This document shows positions 9,114 through 18,261 of a stretch of 64,000 bases of DNA, in pieces; positions within the stretch are counted from its first letter, which is position 1; the number at the start of each line of letters is the position of its first letter. The notes below the pieces were generated by a model. The model was not told the DNA's origin. It was given only the letters and a program-made list of their open reading frames with translations, and ran no database searches. A program made the position numbers and the translations under genes. This DNA is from Thiomicrorhabdus marina. Lineage in GTDB: Bacteria; Pseudomonadota; Gammaproteobacteria; Thiomicrospirales; Thiomicrospiraceae. Location of the stretch: positions 62,001-126,000 of the forward strand of contig NZ_JAGETV010000002.1 of NCBI RefSeq assembly GCF_017571465.1, given 5' to 3'.

Positions 9114-10520
9114 ATGCCACAAGCAATTTTAGATTTAATCAAAGAAAACGACGTTAAATGGGCTGACCTACGTTTTACCGATACTCACGGTAAAGAACAG
9201 CATGTAACCGTTCCTGCATCGAAAATCGATGAAGATTTCTTCGAAGAAGGTGAAACATTCGATGGCTCATCAATCCAAGGTTGGAAAGGCATCAACAACT
9301 CTGACATGATCCTTATGCCGCAAACTGATGGCTTCTTCTTGGATCCGTTCACTAACGACCCTACTATCGTTATCCGTATGATGATCGTTGAGCCTTCAAC
9401 CATGGAATCTTATGAAAAAGATCCACGTGGTATCGCGAAAAAAGCGGAAGCCTACCTAAAATCAACAGGCATTGCTGACACAGCATTCTACGGTCCAGAG
9501 CCAGAATTCTTCATCTTCGACGACGTTCGCTGGGGTGCGGACATGTCAGGTTCTTTCGTTAAGATCAACGCTGGCGAATCTTCATGGGCAACTGAAGCCG
9601 TAGTTGAAGGTGGAAACCTAGCTCACCGTCCTAAAGTTAAAGGCGGTTACTTCCCTGTTCCTCCTGTCGACCAACTACACGAAGTTCGTGCTGACATCTG
9701 TGCAATGGCTGAAGCAATGGGTCTTAAGCTTGAAGCTCACCACCACGAAGTTGCTGGTGCAGGTCAATGTGAGCTTGCGGTTGGCGGTAACACCCTAACG
9801 GCTAAAGCGGACGAAGTTCAAATTCTTAAGTATGCAGTACACAACACTTGTCAGGCACTTGGTAAAACAGCGACTTTCATGCCTAAGCCAGTTGTTGGTG
9901 ATAACGGTACGGGTATGCACATCAATATGTCGCTATCTAAAGACGGTAAAAACATCTTCGCGGGTGACGTTTACTCAGGTCTTTCACAAGAAGCACTATG
10001 GTACATCGGCGGCCTAATGAAGCACGCTCGTACTCTAAACGCTTTCTGTAACCCTGGTACTAACTCGTACAAACGTCTAGTTCCACACTTTGAAGCACCT
10101 ATCTTCATTGCATACTCTGGTTCTAACCGTTCTGCGTCAATCCGTATCCCATATGCACCGTCTGAGCGTTCACGTCGTGTTGAGCTTCGTTTCCCTGATC
10201 CAACGGCTAACCCATACCTAGCGTTCTCAGCATGCTTGATGGCTGGTCTTGACGGTATCATGAACAAAATTGAGCCAGGCGATCCAGCAGAGAAAGATCT
10301 ATATGACCTAACTCCTGAAGAAGAGAAAGATTACGATAACCTATGTGCGTCACTAGACGAAGCATTAGAAGAACTAGATAAAAACCGCGACTTCCTTAAA
10401 GTTGGCGGCGTGTTCACTGACGAAGTTATCGACTCTTACATCGCGCTTAAGATGGAAGAAGTTACTCGTCTACGTGCAACGACTCACCCTATCGAGTTCG
10501 ACATGTACTACTCTTCATAA
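9114..10520 (+). CDS. glnA: Glutamine synthetase, type I (GlnA)
   Basis: The protein has 468 residues, the standard GSI-beta length. It joins ammonia to glutamate using ATP in a cytoplasmic dodecamer. Visible motifs are DGSSIQGW, the metal/ATP-site [10 protein letters not shown], the Glu loop [10 protein letters not shown] and the ATP-binding [11 protein letters not shown]. Tyr397 in [10 protein letters not shown] is in the exact position that GlnE adenylylates in E. coli. An AAGGA site precedes the ATG. It has a sigma-54 promoter and a strong terminator, so it is a single-gene unit, with no glnL/glnG behind it. glnE lies just downstream on the opposite strand and glnK-amtB nearby. Confidence 0.98.
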   Translation: MPQAILDLIKENDVKWADLRFTDTHGKEQHVTVPASKIDEDFFEEGETFDGSSIQGWKGINNSDMILMPQTDGFFLDPFTNDPTIVIRMMIVEPSTMESYEKDPRGIAKKAEAYLKSTGIADTAFYGPEPEFFIFDDVRWGADMSGSFVKINAGESSWATEAVVEGGNLAHRPKVKGGYFPVPPVDQLHEVRADICAMAEAMGLKLEAHHHEVAGAGQCELAVGGNTLTAKADEVQILKYAVHNTCQALGKTATFMPKPVVGDNGTGMHINMSLSKDGKNIFAGDVYSGLSQEALWYIGGLMKHARTLNAFCNPGTNSYKRLVPHFEAPIFIAYSGSNRSASIRIPYAPSERSRRVELRFPDPTANPYLAFSACLMAGLDGIMNKIEPGDPAEKDLYDLTPEEEKDYDNLCASLDEALEELDKNRDFLKVGGVFTDEVIDSYIALKMEEVTRLRATTHPIEFDMYYSS

Positions 10521-10543
10521 TCTCCTTAGATTATTTGAGTTAC

Positions 10544-10571
10544 AAAAAACCCGCTTTAATGCGGGTTTTTT
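10544..10571 (+). terminator. Rho-independent terminator of glnA
   Basis: AAAACCCGC-TTTAAT-GCGGGTTTTTT forms a stem of seven or more pairs with a T run, 24 bp after the glnA stop. The A run on the other side means it may also act on glnE transcripts. Confidence 0.9.
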
Positions 10572-10622
10572 AGTTTATAAACACTTGCTTAAGCAACAAC
10601 CATCAACCTCCGTCAATCCAAG

Positions 10623-13361
10623 TCAATCCAACATCAACTGCTGCCAAATCTGCTGAACATTTTCTCGCTGCTCCGGATAACAGGTTGTTTGTACTAGCGG
10701 CTTCTCATTTTGCAATGACATTCGATGATATTTAGAACGATAGGTCTTATAGGCATCCATCAATGCCGCAACTTGTTCAGAAGACAATAATTGATAACGC
10801 TCAACCGCTTCCAGAATCCGCATATTGTCGCTAAACTCGTTTAAATCTGGATACTGGTGTGCATAGCCCAAAACCAGATACTGCATCATAAACTCAATAT
10901 CAACAATCCCGCCAGACCCCTGCTTAAGATCAAACTGCTCATCATTCGACTTATCTAGCTGATCTTTCATTTTCTGACGCATCTCAACCACTTCATCACG
11001 CAAGACGGCCAAATCACGCTGCTTGCCGATAAATTCCTGTTTAAATTCCGTAAATGCTTTTTGCCCTAATTCACTAGCGACCACAGCACGCACTCGAACT
11101 AAAGCTTGATGCTCCCAAGTCCACGCCTTATTCTCTTCATAATTACGGAATTCATCAAAGCTGACCACCATTCGACCGGAAGCGCCGTTCGGACGCAAAC
11201 GCGTATCCAATTCATAGACAATACCGGCCGGCATAAGAGTGGTAATCAATGAAATCACTTTCTGCCCGAAGCGCAGGAAATACACCGAATTATCCAACTC
11301 TCGACCGGTCGACGAAACCGCTTTCGCACCGGAATCAATGCCGTGATAAAGCATGACAATATCCAAATCCGAGCCATATCCCAATTCAATGCCACCGAGC
11401 TTGCCATAACCAAGAATCATAAACGGATTTTCCGCCCCCGCTTCAAGACCACCCGGCAGGCCGCTCTTCTGCTGCATCAAACGCCATGCAAATTCGGACG
11501 CCACCTTCAGCACCGCCTCGGCAATCCAAGTCAGATAATCACTGACCTTCATAATCGGCACATTACCGGTAACATCGGCGGCCGCCACCTTAAATACCTG
11601 AGCATGCCTCCACTGACGAAGATCGCTCATAAAACGCTCTTCATCCATCTCCGCCTGATCCAATAACTTACAGGCTTCCTGCAAAAGTTCATTGGCATGC
11701 AACGGCTCATACAAACTGCGGTCATCAATCAATTGATCAAGCAGCGCCGGGTATTTCACCAACATCTCACTGAGCCATGCACTGACGTGACAGAGCTGTA
11801 ATAAATTTTTCAGCGCCTGCGGATTCTCTTTTAGCAACACCAGATAGACACTTCGGCGCGCAATCGCTTCAATCACTGCAAAGGCACGCGTTAAAGCAAT
11901 CTTGTCATATTCCGGCTTCAAGGCCTCGTTAAGCAACATCGGCATCACCATATCGAGACGCTCTTGCCCGTCTTTACTCAGCATTTGCAACGTACGCGAC
12001 TGCTTTAAACCTTTTAACAACGCCAGCACTTCGGCTTTGCGCTCGTCGGTCAAATCATGTTCGATTAACAGCTCGGAATCATCCATATCGCTGTGCCACA
12101 ACTTATCCATAGCATCGCGTTCTTCCAGTACTTCCTGCTCGTCAAACACCATCGCAAACTGCTGTGAAACAAAATCACGATGCACATTCAGCTCGGCCAT
12201 AAACGCAGAATAGGACTCAAACCCCATACTTTGCGCCAATAACGCCTGCTGCTCTTCGGAAGTCGGTAATTCATGGGTTTGCATGTCATTCCACATCTGC
12301 AAACGGTTTTCGGCACGACGCAAAAAACGATAAGCTTGGCGCAATTTTTCGGAAATACCGGCCTGCAAAAAACCGTGCTCGACCAGCAAGGTTAAATTCG
12401 GTAATAGACTGCGACCTTGTAAATCCCGATCCCGACCACCATGCACCAGCTGGAAAGCTTGCACAATAAATTCAATTTCGCGAATTCCGCCCGGCCCTAG
12501 TTTGATATTTTCCTGCATGCCTTTCTTTTTAACCTGCTCAGCAATCATGCGCTTCAAGTCTCGCAACGAATCCATCGCAGTAAAGTCGACATAACGGCGA
12601 TAAACAAACGGTCGCAACACCTCAAACAATTCTTTAGTGGCTTGCGACTCCCCCGCCATTACTCGTGCTTTGACCAACGCGTAACGCTCCCAAGCACGAC
12701 CATGCACCTCATAATAATGTTCCAAAGCAGCAAAACTAACCGCTAGAGTGCCGGCTGTACCAAAAGGTCGCAGACGCATATCGACTCGATAGACAAAACC
12801 GTCCTCATTCACCTCCACCAAGGATTTATTCATTGCCTGCCCGAGCTTGACAAAAAATTCCTCATTGGAAATCTGCTTACGACCATTAGTTTGACCTCGC
12901 TCGGGATAGGCAAAAATCAGATCAATATCCGAGGAGAAGTTCAACTCCTGACCACCTAATTTACCCATACCGATAACCAACATCTTCTGCTGCTCACCGG
13001 ATTCTTCACCAATCGGCACACCAAAACGCTCAGTGAGCTTATCGTAATGCCAATCTAATGCTGCATTAACCAAAGCATCCGCCAAATCCGAGACATCACG
13101 CATGGTTTCTTCCAGCTCAGCCGCACCGGACAGATCACGAATAGCAATACGACTCATCAACCAATTCCGCTGTTCACGCAAATGCTTTTTCAACTCGGCA
13201 TCCGTGTCACTATTGCGAGCTAAATCATACACTTGCTGATATAACTGGCCTTCGGCAAAAGCGTCTTGCCAAAACATCGGCTCGGCCAATTGCGGATAAC
13301 GGCGTAAATTGCGCTCTAAATAAGGACTCCATTGCTGAATTTGCGACAAATCGTATTTCAT
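10623..13361 (-). CDS. glnE: Bifunctional glutamine synthetase adenylyltransferase/deadenylase GlnE
   Basis: The protein has 912 residues (E. coli 946). Two nucleotidyltransferase domains are visible, each with its metal-binding signature: an N-terminal deadenylylating domain (GMGKLGGQELNFSSDIDLIF) and a C-terminal adenylylating domain (GYGKLGGIELGYGSDLDIVM). Each is followed by a helical GlnD-PII-uridylyltransferase-like domain (GPGGIREIEFIVQ and GSGGIVDIEFMMQ). GlnE modifies Tyr397 of glutamine synthetase in response to PII, and both partners are in this window. Its ATG has GAGGAAGTG upstream and follows the methyltransferase gene by 20 bp. Confidence 0.96.
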   Translation of the reverse strand: MKYDLSQIQQWSPYLERNLRRYPQLAEPMFWQDAFAEGQLYQQVYDLARNSDTDAELKKHLREQRNWLMSRIAIRDLSGAAELEETMRDVSDLADALVNAALDWHYDKLTERFGVPIGEESGEQQKMLVIGMGKLGGQELNFSSDIDLIFAYPERGQTNGRKQISNEEFFVKLGQAMNKSLVEVNEDGFVYRVDMRLRPFGTAGTLAVSFAALEHYYEVHGRAWERYALVKARVMAGESQATKELFEVLRPFVYRRYVDFTAMDSLRDLKRMIAEQVKKKGMQENIKLGPGGIREIEFIVQAFQLVHGGRDRDLQGRSLLPNLTLLVEHGFLQAGISEKLRQAYRFLRRAENRLQMWNDMQTHELPTSEEQQALLAQSMGFESYSAFMAELNVHRDFVSQQFAMVFDEQEVLEERDAMDKLWHSDMDDSELLIEHDLTDERKAEVLALLKGLKQSRTLQMLSKDGQERLDMVMPMLLNEALKPEYDKIALTRAFAVIEAIARRSVYLVLLKENPQALKNLLQLCHVSAWLSEMLVKYPALLDQLIDDRSLYEPLHANELLQEACKLLDQAEMDEERFMSDLRQWRHAQVFKVAAADVTGNVPIMKVSDYLTWIAEAVLKVASEFAWRLMQQKSGLPGGLEAGAENPFMILGYGKLGGIELGYGSDLDIVMLYHGIDSGAKAVSSTGRELDNSVYFLRFGQKVISLITTLMPAGIVYELDTRLRPNGASGRMVVSFDEFRNYEENKAWTWEHQALVRVRAVVASELGQKAFTEFKQEFIGKQRDLAVLRDEVVEMRQKMKDQLDKSNDEQFDLKQGSGGIVDIEFMMQYLVLGYAHQYPDLNEFSDNMRILEAVERYQLLSSEQVAALMDAYKTYRSKYHRMSLQNEKPLVQTTCYPEQRENVQQIWQQLMLD

Positions 13362-13381
13362 TCACTTCCTCAATAATTGCA

Positions 13382-14194
13382 TTAACAAGACGTCTTACTC
13401 CGCTGCGTCTCGGACATTTTATAAATATAAAGCTTAGTCTTACGACGGTCACTCAATTGCCATACTTCGCTCGGCTCAATATCCGGCACGGCAAAACTAT
13501 TGGAGACCAAGACACTATTCGCTGGCATTTCCCGCACAGCCTTGCTCCATAATTCCGGCATCGGCTGCGGCGACAAAAACGCATAAACAAAATCATAGCT
13601 CGCCAAATCAGTTTTCCACAGATTTTGCGCCAAAACAGTGCCGTGACCGCCAAATACGCGCAACTTAGCGAGCAACAACGGGATCGGAGCGGTTTCTACA
13701 CCAACCGATTCTTGTATCTTTGCCTGCTCGGCCATAAACCGGACATTACTGCCGTTACCACAGCCTAGGTCGATAAAACGTTGTAAATGGTATTCTTCAG
13801 CTATCTGCACCAAGGCTCGTCTAGTTGTTTGATTACTCAAATACAGCGGCACTCTCTCAAATACCGCGTTCTTAAACACCAAAATCAACAGTATAAACAA
13901 GCCCAGTGCCAGCAAAGGATTAACACCTGAACTTAAGGCAAAATAAAGACTTGGCGGCAGTACAATTTGAATCAGATACCACCAGCGCGGCATAACAAAC
14001 AAGGTGGTAAACAAAGCGGCATATATCACCTGCAAAGCCAATAACAAACTATCAGCAAAAGGAGGCTCAACAAACTGCGCTAATAAGACTACCGTTATCG
14101 CCAGTAATAACAATCCTAAAAACTGTGCTAACAACGCCTTTGCTATCGCCGGAAATTTTTCAACAGAGAATAACTTCAAAGATCGCACCACCAT
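13382..14194 (-). CDS. Membrane-anchored class I SAM-dependent methyltransferase
   Basis: The protein has 270 residues. The N-terminal half has about four hydrophobic segments (about 20-45, 47-70, 75-95, 97-120). The second half is a Rossmann methyltransferase domain with motif I FIDLGCGNGSNVRFM and an acidic end of beta-2 (VGVETAP). The catalytic domain should face the cytoplasm. The substrate is unknown. It is immediately upstream of glnE and probably cotranscribed with it, but a nitrogen-related role is not supported by sequence. The ribosome-binding site is weak. Its 5' end is next to the NtrC-like half-site of glnK. Confidence 0.75.
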   Translation of the reverse strand: MVVRSLKLFSVEKFPAIAKALLAQFLGLLLLAITVVLLAQFVEPPFADSLLLALQVIYAALFTTLFVMPRWWYLIQIVLPPSLYFALSSGVNPLLALGLFILLILVFKNAVFERVPLYLSNQTTRRALVQIAEEYHLQRFIDLGCGNGSNVRFMAEQAKIQESVGVETAPIPLLLAKLRVFGGHGTVLAQNLWKTDLASYDFVYAFLSPQPMPELWSKAVREMPANSVLVSNSFAVPDIEPSEVWQLSDRRKTKLYIYKMSETQRSKTSC

Positions 14195-14204
14195 TGCACC
14201 ATAA
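14195..14204 (+). promoter_or_regulatory. Putative NtrC half-site upstream of glnK
   Basis: TGCACCATAA is identical to the half-site upstream of glnA and lies about 115 bp before the proposed sigma-54 promoter of glnK. The matching right half is not clear. Confidence 0.45.
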
Positions 14205-14318
14205 AAAACTTTTTACGCACCAATTAAAAACAATAACCTGTACTGGAAAATTAAATTTCTAGAAAATAGCCGACTAAAAAAACGTAACAACATGAATTTA
14301 AAGAATATTTAGATAACA

Positions 14319-14334
14319 TGGCACATTAAATGTT
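14319..14334 (+). promoter_or_regulatory. Probable sigma-54 promoter of glnK-amtB
   Basis: TGGCACATTAAATGTT has a perfect -24 block (TGGCAC) and the correct 10 bp spacing, but GT in place of GC at -12. It is 45 bp upstream of the glnK ATG. glnK-amtB is a classic NtrC/sigma-54 target, which supports the call despite the -12 mismatch. Confidence 0.62.
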
Positions 14335-14379
14335 TACTACTGGACGAACTTTATATTCATTTTCATCAGAGAGGTTAGT

Positions 14380-14718
14380 ATGAAACTGGTTGTTGCAATT
14401 ATCAAACCTTTTAAACTTGATGACGTTCGTGAAGCGTTGCACAGCATTGATGTGCACGGCATGACTGTTACCGAGTCTAAAGGTTTCGGGCGCCAAAAAG
14501 GCCACACCGAAATTTACCGTGGTGCGGAATACGCAATTGAATTCCTACCAAAACTACGCGTTGAAATCGCCGTTGGCGATGATCAAGTCGAGAGCGTAAT
14601 CGAAGCGGTCAGCAGTGCTGCGAAAACAGGCAAAATTGGCGACGGTAAGATTTTCGTCATGCCTCTTGAGCAAGCTGTCCGTATTCGTACCGAAGAATCT
14701 GGCGACATTGCACTGTAA
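14380..14718 (+). CDS. glnK: Nitrogen regulatory PII protein (GlnK/GlnB)
   Basis: The protein has 112 residues, full PII length. The T loop carries Tyr51 in YRGAEYAIEFLP, the uridylylation site. The B loop TGKIGDGKIFV and C-terminal RIRTEESGD bind ATP and 2-oxoglutarate. PII trimers report nitrogen and carbon status. This one probably plugs AmtB and also controls GlnE. The name GlnK is preferred over GlnB because amtB follows after 15 bp. The ATG has GAGAGG upstream. Confidence 0.95.
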   Translation: MKLVVAIIKPFKLDDVREALHSIDVHGMTVTESKGFGRQKGHTEIYRGAEYAIEFLPKLRVEIAVGDDQVESVIEAVSSAAKTGKIGDGKIFVMPLEQAVRIRTEESGDIAL

Positions 14719-14733
14719 TAAAGGGGAAAAACA

Positions 14734-15981
14734 ATGGAACAAATACTTCAAGTTAGTTACGCCCTAGACACCTTCTACTTCCTGATGTCTGGCGCGCTTG
14801 TTATGTGGATGGCGGCTGGTTTCGCCATGCTGGAAGCCGGTATGGTTCGTACCAAGAACACGACCGAAATCTTAGCGAAGAACGTTGGCCTATTCGCCAT
14901 CGCTTGTATTATGTACATGCTAGTTGGTTACAACATCATGTACCCTGGTGAAGCAGTTTCTTCATTCTTCCCTGGCATCTCTTTCCTAGTTGGTGGTGAC
15001 AATGCAGTTGCAGACGTTATCGCTGGTGGCGACGATGCTCCTTACTATTCAGCTATGTCTGACTTCTTCTTCCAAGTAGTATTCGTTGCAACGGCTATGT
15101 CAGTTGTATCGGGTGCGGTTGCTGAACGCATGAAGCTTATGTCTTTCTTCGTATTCGCAATCGTGTTCACTGCGGTGATCTACCCTATGCAAGGTTACTG
15201 GAAATGGGGCGGCGGTTTCCTAGACGGTCTAGGTTTCCTTGACTTCGCTGGATCTGGTGTTGTTCACATGGCTGGTGCAGCAGCAGCTCTAGCAGGTGTT
15301 ATCCTTCTAGGTGCTCGTAAAGGCAAATACTCAGCAGACGGTGAATCACGAGCTATCCCAGGTGCAAACCTACCTCTAGCAACCCTAGGTACTTTCATCC
15401 TATGGCTAGGTTGGTTCGGTTTCAACGGTGGTTCTGAGCTTAAAATCTCAAACGTTGATGAAGCGAACGCAGTAGCACAAATCTTTGTAAACACGCTAAT
15501 GGCAGCTGCTGGTGGTGTAATCGGTGCGCTAATCATGTCGAAAATCAAGTTCGGTAAAGCGGATCTAACAATGATGTTGAACGGTGCTCTAGCGGGTCTA
15601 GTTGCAATCACTGCTGAACCATTAACGCCTTCGGCACTAGAAGCAACACTAATCGGTCTAGTTGGCGGTATCATCGTAGTACTAGCTATCCTGATCGTTG
15701 ACAAAACGTTCAAAATTGATGATCCAGTTGGTGCAATCTCAGTTCACGGTATCGTAGGTATCTTCGGTCTGATCGCAGTAACTTTCACTAACCCTGACGC
15801 TTCTATCGTAGCTCAGCTAACGGGTATCGCAGTGATCTTCGCTTGGGTATTCGTTACAAGCTTGATTGTCTGGGGAATCATCAAAGCGGTTATGGGCATC
15901 CGTATCTCTGAAGAAGATGAATACACAGGTGCTGACCAATCTGAATGCGGTATGGAAGCATACCCAGAGTTCACAAAATAA
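14734..15981 (+). CDS. amtB: Ammonium transporter AmtB
   Basis: The protein has 415 residues with 11 predicted membrane helices and no long cytoplasmic tail. The twin pore histidines are visible in GVVHMAGAAAAL and ISVHGIVGIFGL. It conducts ammonium/ammonia across the inner membrane and is gated by GlnK from the preceding gene. A strong AAGGGG site lies before the ATG. A terminator follows. Confidence 0.97.
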   Translation: MEQILQVSYALDTFYFLMSGALVMWMAAGFAMLEAGMVRTKNTTEILAKNVGLFAIACIMYMLVGYNIMYPGEAVSSFFPGISFLVGGDNAVADVIAGGDDAPYYSAMSDFFFQVVFVATAMSVVSGAVAERMKLMSFFVFAIVFTAVIYPMQGYWKWGGGFLDGLGFLDFAGSGVVHMAGAAAALAGVILLGARKGKYSADGESRAIPGANLPLATLGTFILWLGWFGFNGGSELKISNVDEANAVAQIFVNTLMAAAGGVIGALIMSKIKFGKADLTMMLNGALAGLVAITAEPLTPSALEATLIGLVGGIIVVLAILIVDKTFKIDDPVGAISVHGIVGIFGLIAVTFTNPDASIVAQLTGIAVIFAWVFVTSLIVWGIIKAVMGIRISEEDEYTGADQSECGMEAYPEFTK

Positions 15982-16027
15982 TTAGGAACTCGATCAGAAG
16001 AATTTACCAAATTACTTGGTAACCTTT

Positions 16028-16053
16028 AAAACCCCGCGCAAGCGGGGTTTTTT
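16028..16053 (+). terminator. Rho-independent terminator of glnK-amtB
   Basis: AACCCCGC-GCAA-GCGGGGTTTTTT forms a stem of at least six G-C-rich pairs followed by a T run, about 47 bp after the amtB stop. Confidence 0.9.
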
Positions 16054-16166
16054 ATGCGTGATCGAAATGTTTTTTGCTTGAAGCAAATCAACAAATGCCT
16101 GCAAGCAGTATTCCTCTTTACCGATTTAGTTACAATAATAGCCATCACTTCTTGGAGACTTTTCTT

Positions 16167-16625
16167 ATGACCAAAACCACCGCATGGTTACTCAGCGCAT
16201 TACTAACGTTAGGTTTAAGCACACCAACAATCAGTATGGCCGAAGAGTCGCAATTTCCGGCTTACTCACCGAAATACAAGCAATTCGATCCCCCTGCCGA
16301 GAAAATTCCCAAATATTTTGCGATGGACAAGAACATTGTTAACTTTCAAGGCGAGGGTCAGGCAAAGTTTTTGGCCATTGATTTGAAGTTTATGAGCTAT
16401 TATCCGCAGCTAGTAGAGGTGGAAATGGAGCATCTACGTCCGATTCTGAAAAACGATATTGACCGTGTTTTGCGTAGCCAAAAATTTAGTGATTTGAAAA
16501 CGCCAGACGGCCCAGATGTATTACGAGAAGAGATTCTAAAAACGGCGCGCGAAATTCTTGAGAAACACCGTCTTTATCCAGATTTGCTAATTGATGTGTA
16601 TCTGGAAAGATTTGTAATGCAATAG
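16167..16625 (+). CDS. FliL-like flagellar basal-body-associated protein with signal peptide
   Basis: The start is the ATG preceded by TTGGAGA; a longer frame from 16074 has no ribosome-binding site. It gives 152 residues: a signal peptide (about 1-26), a linker and a FliL-type domain (about 55-152). Typical FliL features are a beta strand (GQAKFLAIDLKFMSY), then RPILKNDIDRVLRSQKFSDLK and the ending VYLERFVMQ. FliL supports the stator of the flagellar motor. This copy is not in a fliLMN operon and has a cleavable-type signal rather than a clear transmembrane anchor. It resembles the secondary FliL-like proteins found next to flagellar or motility genes. A flagellin gene lies 0.5 kb downstream. 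Confidence 0.72.
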   Translation: MTKTTAWLLSALLTLGLSTPTISMAEESQFPAYSPKYKQFDPPAEKIPKYFAMDKNIVNFQGEGQAKFLAIDLKFMSYYPQLVEVEMEHLRPILKNDIDRVLRSQKFSDLKTPDGPDVLREEILKTAREILEKHRLYPDLLIDVYLERFVMQ

Positions 16626-16651
16626 AAAGCAATCATTTCAGAGAGAATCAA

Positions 16652-17086
16652 CTATCTCCCCAAATTACGCATTTTGAATAAAAAACTCAGCCAGCGCTCT
16701 TTGAAGGTTGGCTTCTCTTTTACCATATGCCCATAAACCAGCAATACCGCCTGTTCATGCGGGTTATAAAGCGGATGCTCTGACCAACTCATTAAATCGT
16801 TATAGGCCATTTCGCTGTCATGCGCCACCAATTGCCACGGCACGTACTCATCCCCCCCCTTAACGACCGGACCACTCGGCAAAATATCCAATACCAGTTT
16901 CTGGTCAATAATCACCGTTTCCGTTTTTCCGGACTCCATCCAAATACGAACAATTTCACCCTGCTGCAGTAGCGTGCCATACGGTAAAAACTGATACTTC
17001 GCCTGTAAGTTACCAACCGGATTATCCACCAATGGCGGCCCATCCGGAAAATTAAACTGGCAGTAACCCTTTGAACAACAAGACAT
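16652..17086 (-). CDS. Hypothetical protein with cysteine-rich N-terminus
   Basis: The chosen start has AGGAG ten bases upstream and gives 144 residues beginning MSCCSKGYCQFNFPDG. It has no signal peptide or membrane helix. Three cysteines near the N-terminus could bind metal. I do not recognise a family. It lies alone on the minus strand between two flagella-related genes read the other way. The codon pattern and ribosome-binding site suggest a real gene. Confidence 0.62.
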   Translation of the reverse strand: MSCCSKGYCQFNFPDGPPLVDNPVGNLQAKYQFLPYGTLLQQGEIVRIWMESGKTETVIIDQKLVLDILPSGPVVKGGDEYVPWQLVAHDSEMAYNDLMSWSEHPLYNPHEQAVLLVYGHMVKEKPTFKERWLSFLFKMRNLGR

Positions 17087-17170
17087 TTCAGCACAACTCC
17101 TATGAAAACCACTGCAACAAGCGTACACTATCTAATAGAGAATTAATGTTTTACGTGGGAGATAATAACG

Positions 17171-17968
17171 ATGGTCATCAACAGTTACAACTCTCTACCT
17201 ATTCCCAGCTATAACAATACGCAGGCGGTAAATAGCAACAACCAAGCGATTGCATCCGGCTCGCAAGTTAACTCCGCAGCCGACAATGCCAGTGGTTTGG
17301 CTGTCATTAACGCCTTCACAACGCAAATCAACACTCAGGACATGGCTAGCCGTAATGCCATGGATGGAATCTCGCTTCTGCAAACCGCGGATGGCGCCTC
17401 TAGCTCAATTACTGCACAATTACAGCGCATGAACGAACTCGCTCTGCAAGCCAGTAACGGCACCTTAAATGATTCGCAACGGCAAATTCTCAACCAAGAA
17501 TTCCAACAAAACCTGGCCGGTATTAATGAAATCGCACAAGGCACCACCTTTAACCAGCAGACGCTTTTAAACGGGGAACTGAATACATTAGACATTGCAC
17601 TCGGCGAAACTTCTGCTACTTTGAGCTTGCCAAATTTGACTAGCGACGGTCTAGGTTTATCCGGTCTTTCCATCGACAACCCAAGTAATGCAGCAACGGT
17701 TCTACAAGGTTTGGGCAATGCCTTACAAAATATCAGCCAAGTTCGTAGCGAATTCGGTTCGCAACAAAACGGCTTATTGGCACAATACGACAACCTGCAA
17801 TCACAAAACCTGAATGCGCAGGCTTCACGCAGCCAAATTAACGACACAGACTATGCACAAGCAGTGTCCGAACAAGTTCGGCAAAACATTCTGACTGATG
17901 CACAAATCAGCATGCAGGCACAAAGCAATCAAAGCCGCGCTTCAGTTCTACAACTTCTCAATACCTAG
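17171..17968 (+). CDS. Short flagellin with atypical N-terminus
   Basis: The protein has 265 residues, at the short end for flagellin. D0/D1 domains are recognisable: INSAADNASGLAVINAF, SRNAMDGISLLQTADGA and LQRMNELALQASNGTLN at the N-terminal side, and YAQAVSEQVRQNILTDAQISMQAQSNQSRASVLQLLNT-type C-terminus. The variable D2/D3 region is almost absent. The N-terminus (MVINSYNSLPIPSYNNT) differs from the usual MA.INTN..S and lacks the canonical AIERLSSGLRI block, having a shorter AIASGSQV. A GGGAGA site precedes the ATG. No fliD or fliS follows. It may be an accessory flagellin. The TAG stop is also the left end of a palindromic repeat. Confidence 0.88.
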   Translation: MVINSYNSLPIPSYNNTQAVNSNNQAIASGSQVNSAADNASGLAVINAFTTQINTQDMASRNAMDGISLLQTADGASSSITAQLQRMNELALQASNGTLNDSQRQILNQEFQQNLAGINEIAQGTTFNQQTLLNGELNTLDIALGETSATLSLPNLTSDGLGLSGLSIDNPSNAATVLQGLGNALQNISQVRSEFGSQQNGLLAQYDNLQSQNLNAQASRSQINDTDYAQAVSEQVRQNILTDAQISMQAQSNQSRASVLQLLNT

Positions 17969-18032
17969 AGAATCATAGAATAAGCACCCATTGGCTGCAG
18001 CGAAGTGTTTGGACTTATTCTGCGACTCCCTA
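17966..18032. repeat. Palindromic intergenic repeat, copy 1
   Basis: A 67 bp imperfect hairpin. The right end, reversed, reads TAGGGAGTCGCAGAATAAGT. The left end reads TAGAGAATCATAGAATAAGC. It shares its termini with two other copies (18187-18238 and 27836-27912). The left end includes the flagellin stop codon. Confidence 0.75.
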
Positions 18033-18050
18033 ATCAACCAAAGTAAATCA

Positions 18051-18077
18051 AGCGGCGATTATTCGCCGCTTTTTTTG
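18051..18077 (+). terminator. Rho-independent terminator of the flagellin gene
   Basis: AGCGGCGA-TTAT-TCGCCGCT followed by seven T residues. It is downstream of the palindromic repeat. Confidence 0.92.
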
Positions 18078-18186
18078 TTTACGCACTTTCAACTGACTTC
18101 TGTATGACAAGCCAATAAGGGATTGTTATAATCATTCGATTATTTTTTTCATGAAAAACTGCGCCTTAAGCTTCGCAGGAATTTAC

Positions 18187-18238
18187 CTAAGGAAACACAA
18201 AACAAGTCCCCCTATGGACTTATTCTGATTTTCCCTAA
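18187..18238. repeat. Palindromic intergenic repeat, copy 2
   Basis: A 52 bp inverted repeat. The left arm is CTAAGGAAACACAAAACAAG, and the right arm reversed is TTAGGGAAAATCAGAATAAG. The centre is AAGTCC-CCCTAT-GGACTT. It lies 24 bp upstream of valS, in the valS leader. Confidence 0.72.
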
Positions 18239-18261
18239 TTAACGAGCCAATTAAGAATTCT

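Noticed and set aside
13225..13452. A 75-codon frame at the glnE/methyltransferase junction
   Set aside because: It is a shadow overlapping two well-supported genes on the same strand in a different frame.
15264..15713. A 149-codon minus-strand frame inside amtB
   Set aside because: It is antisense to a clear membrane-protein gene, whose codon bias commonly creates such frames; no start site or similarity.
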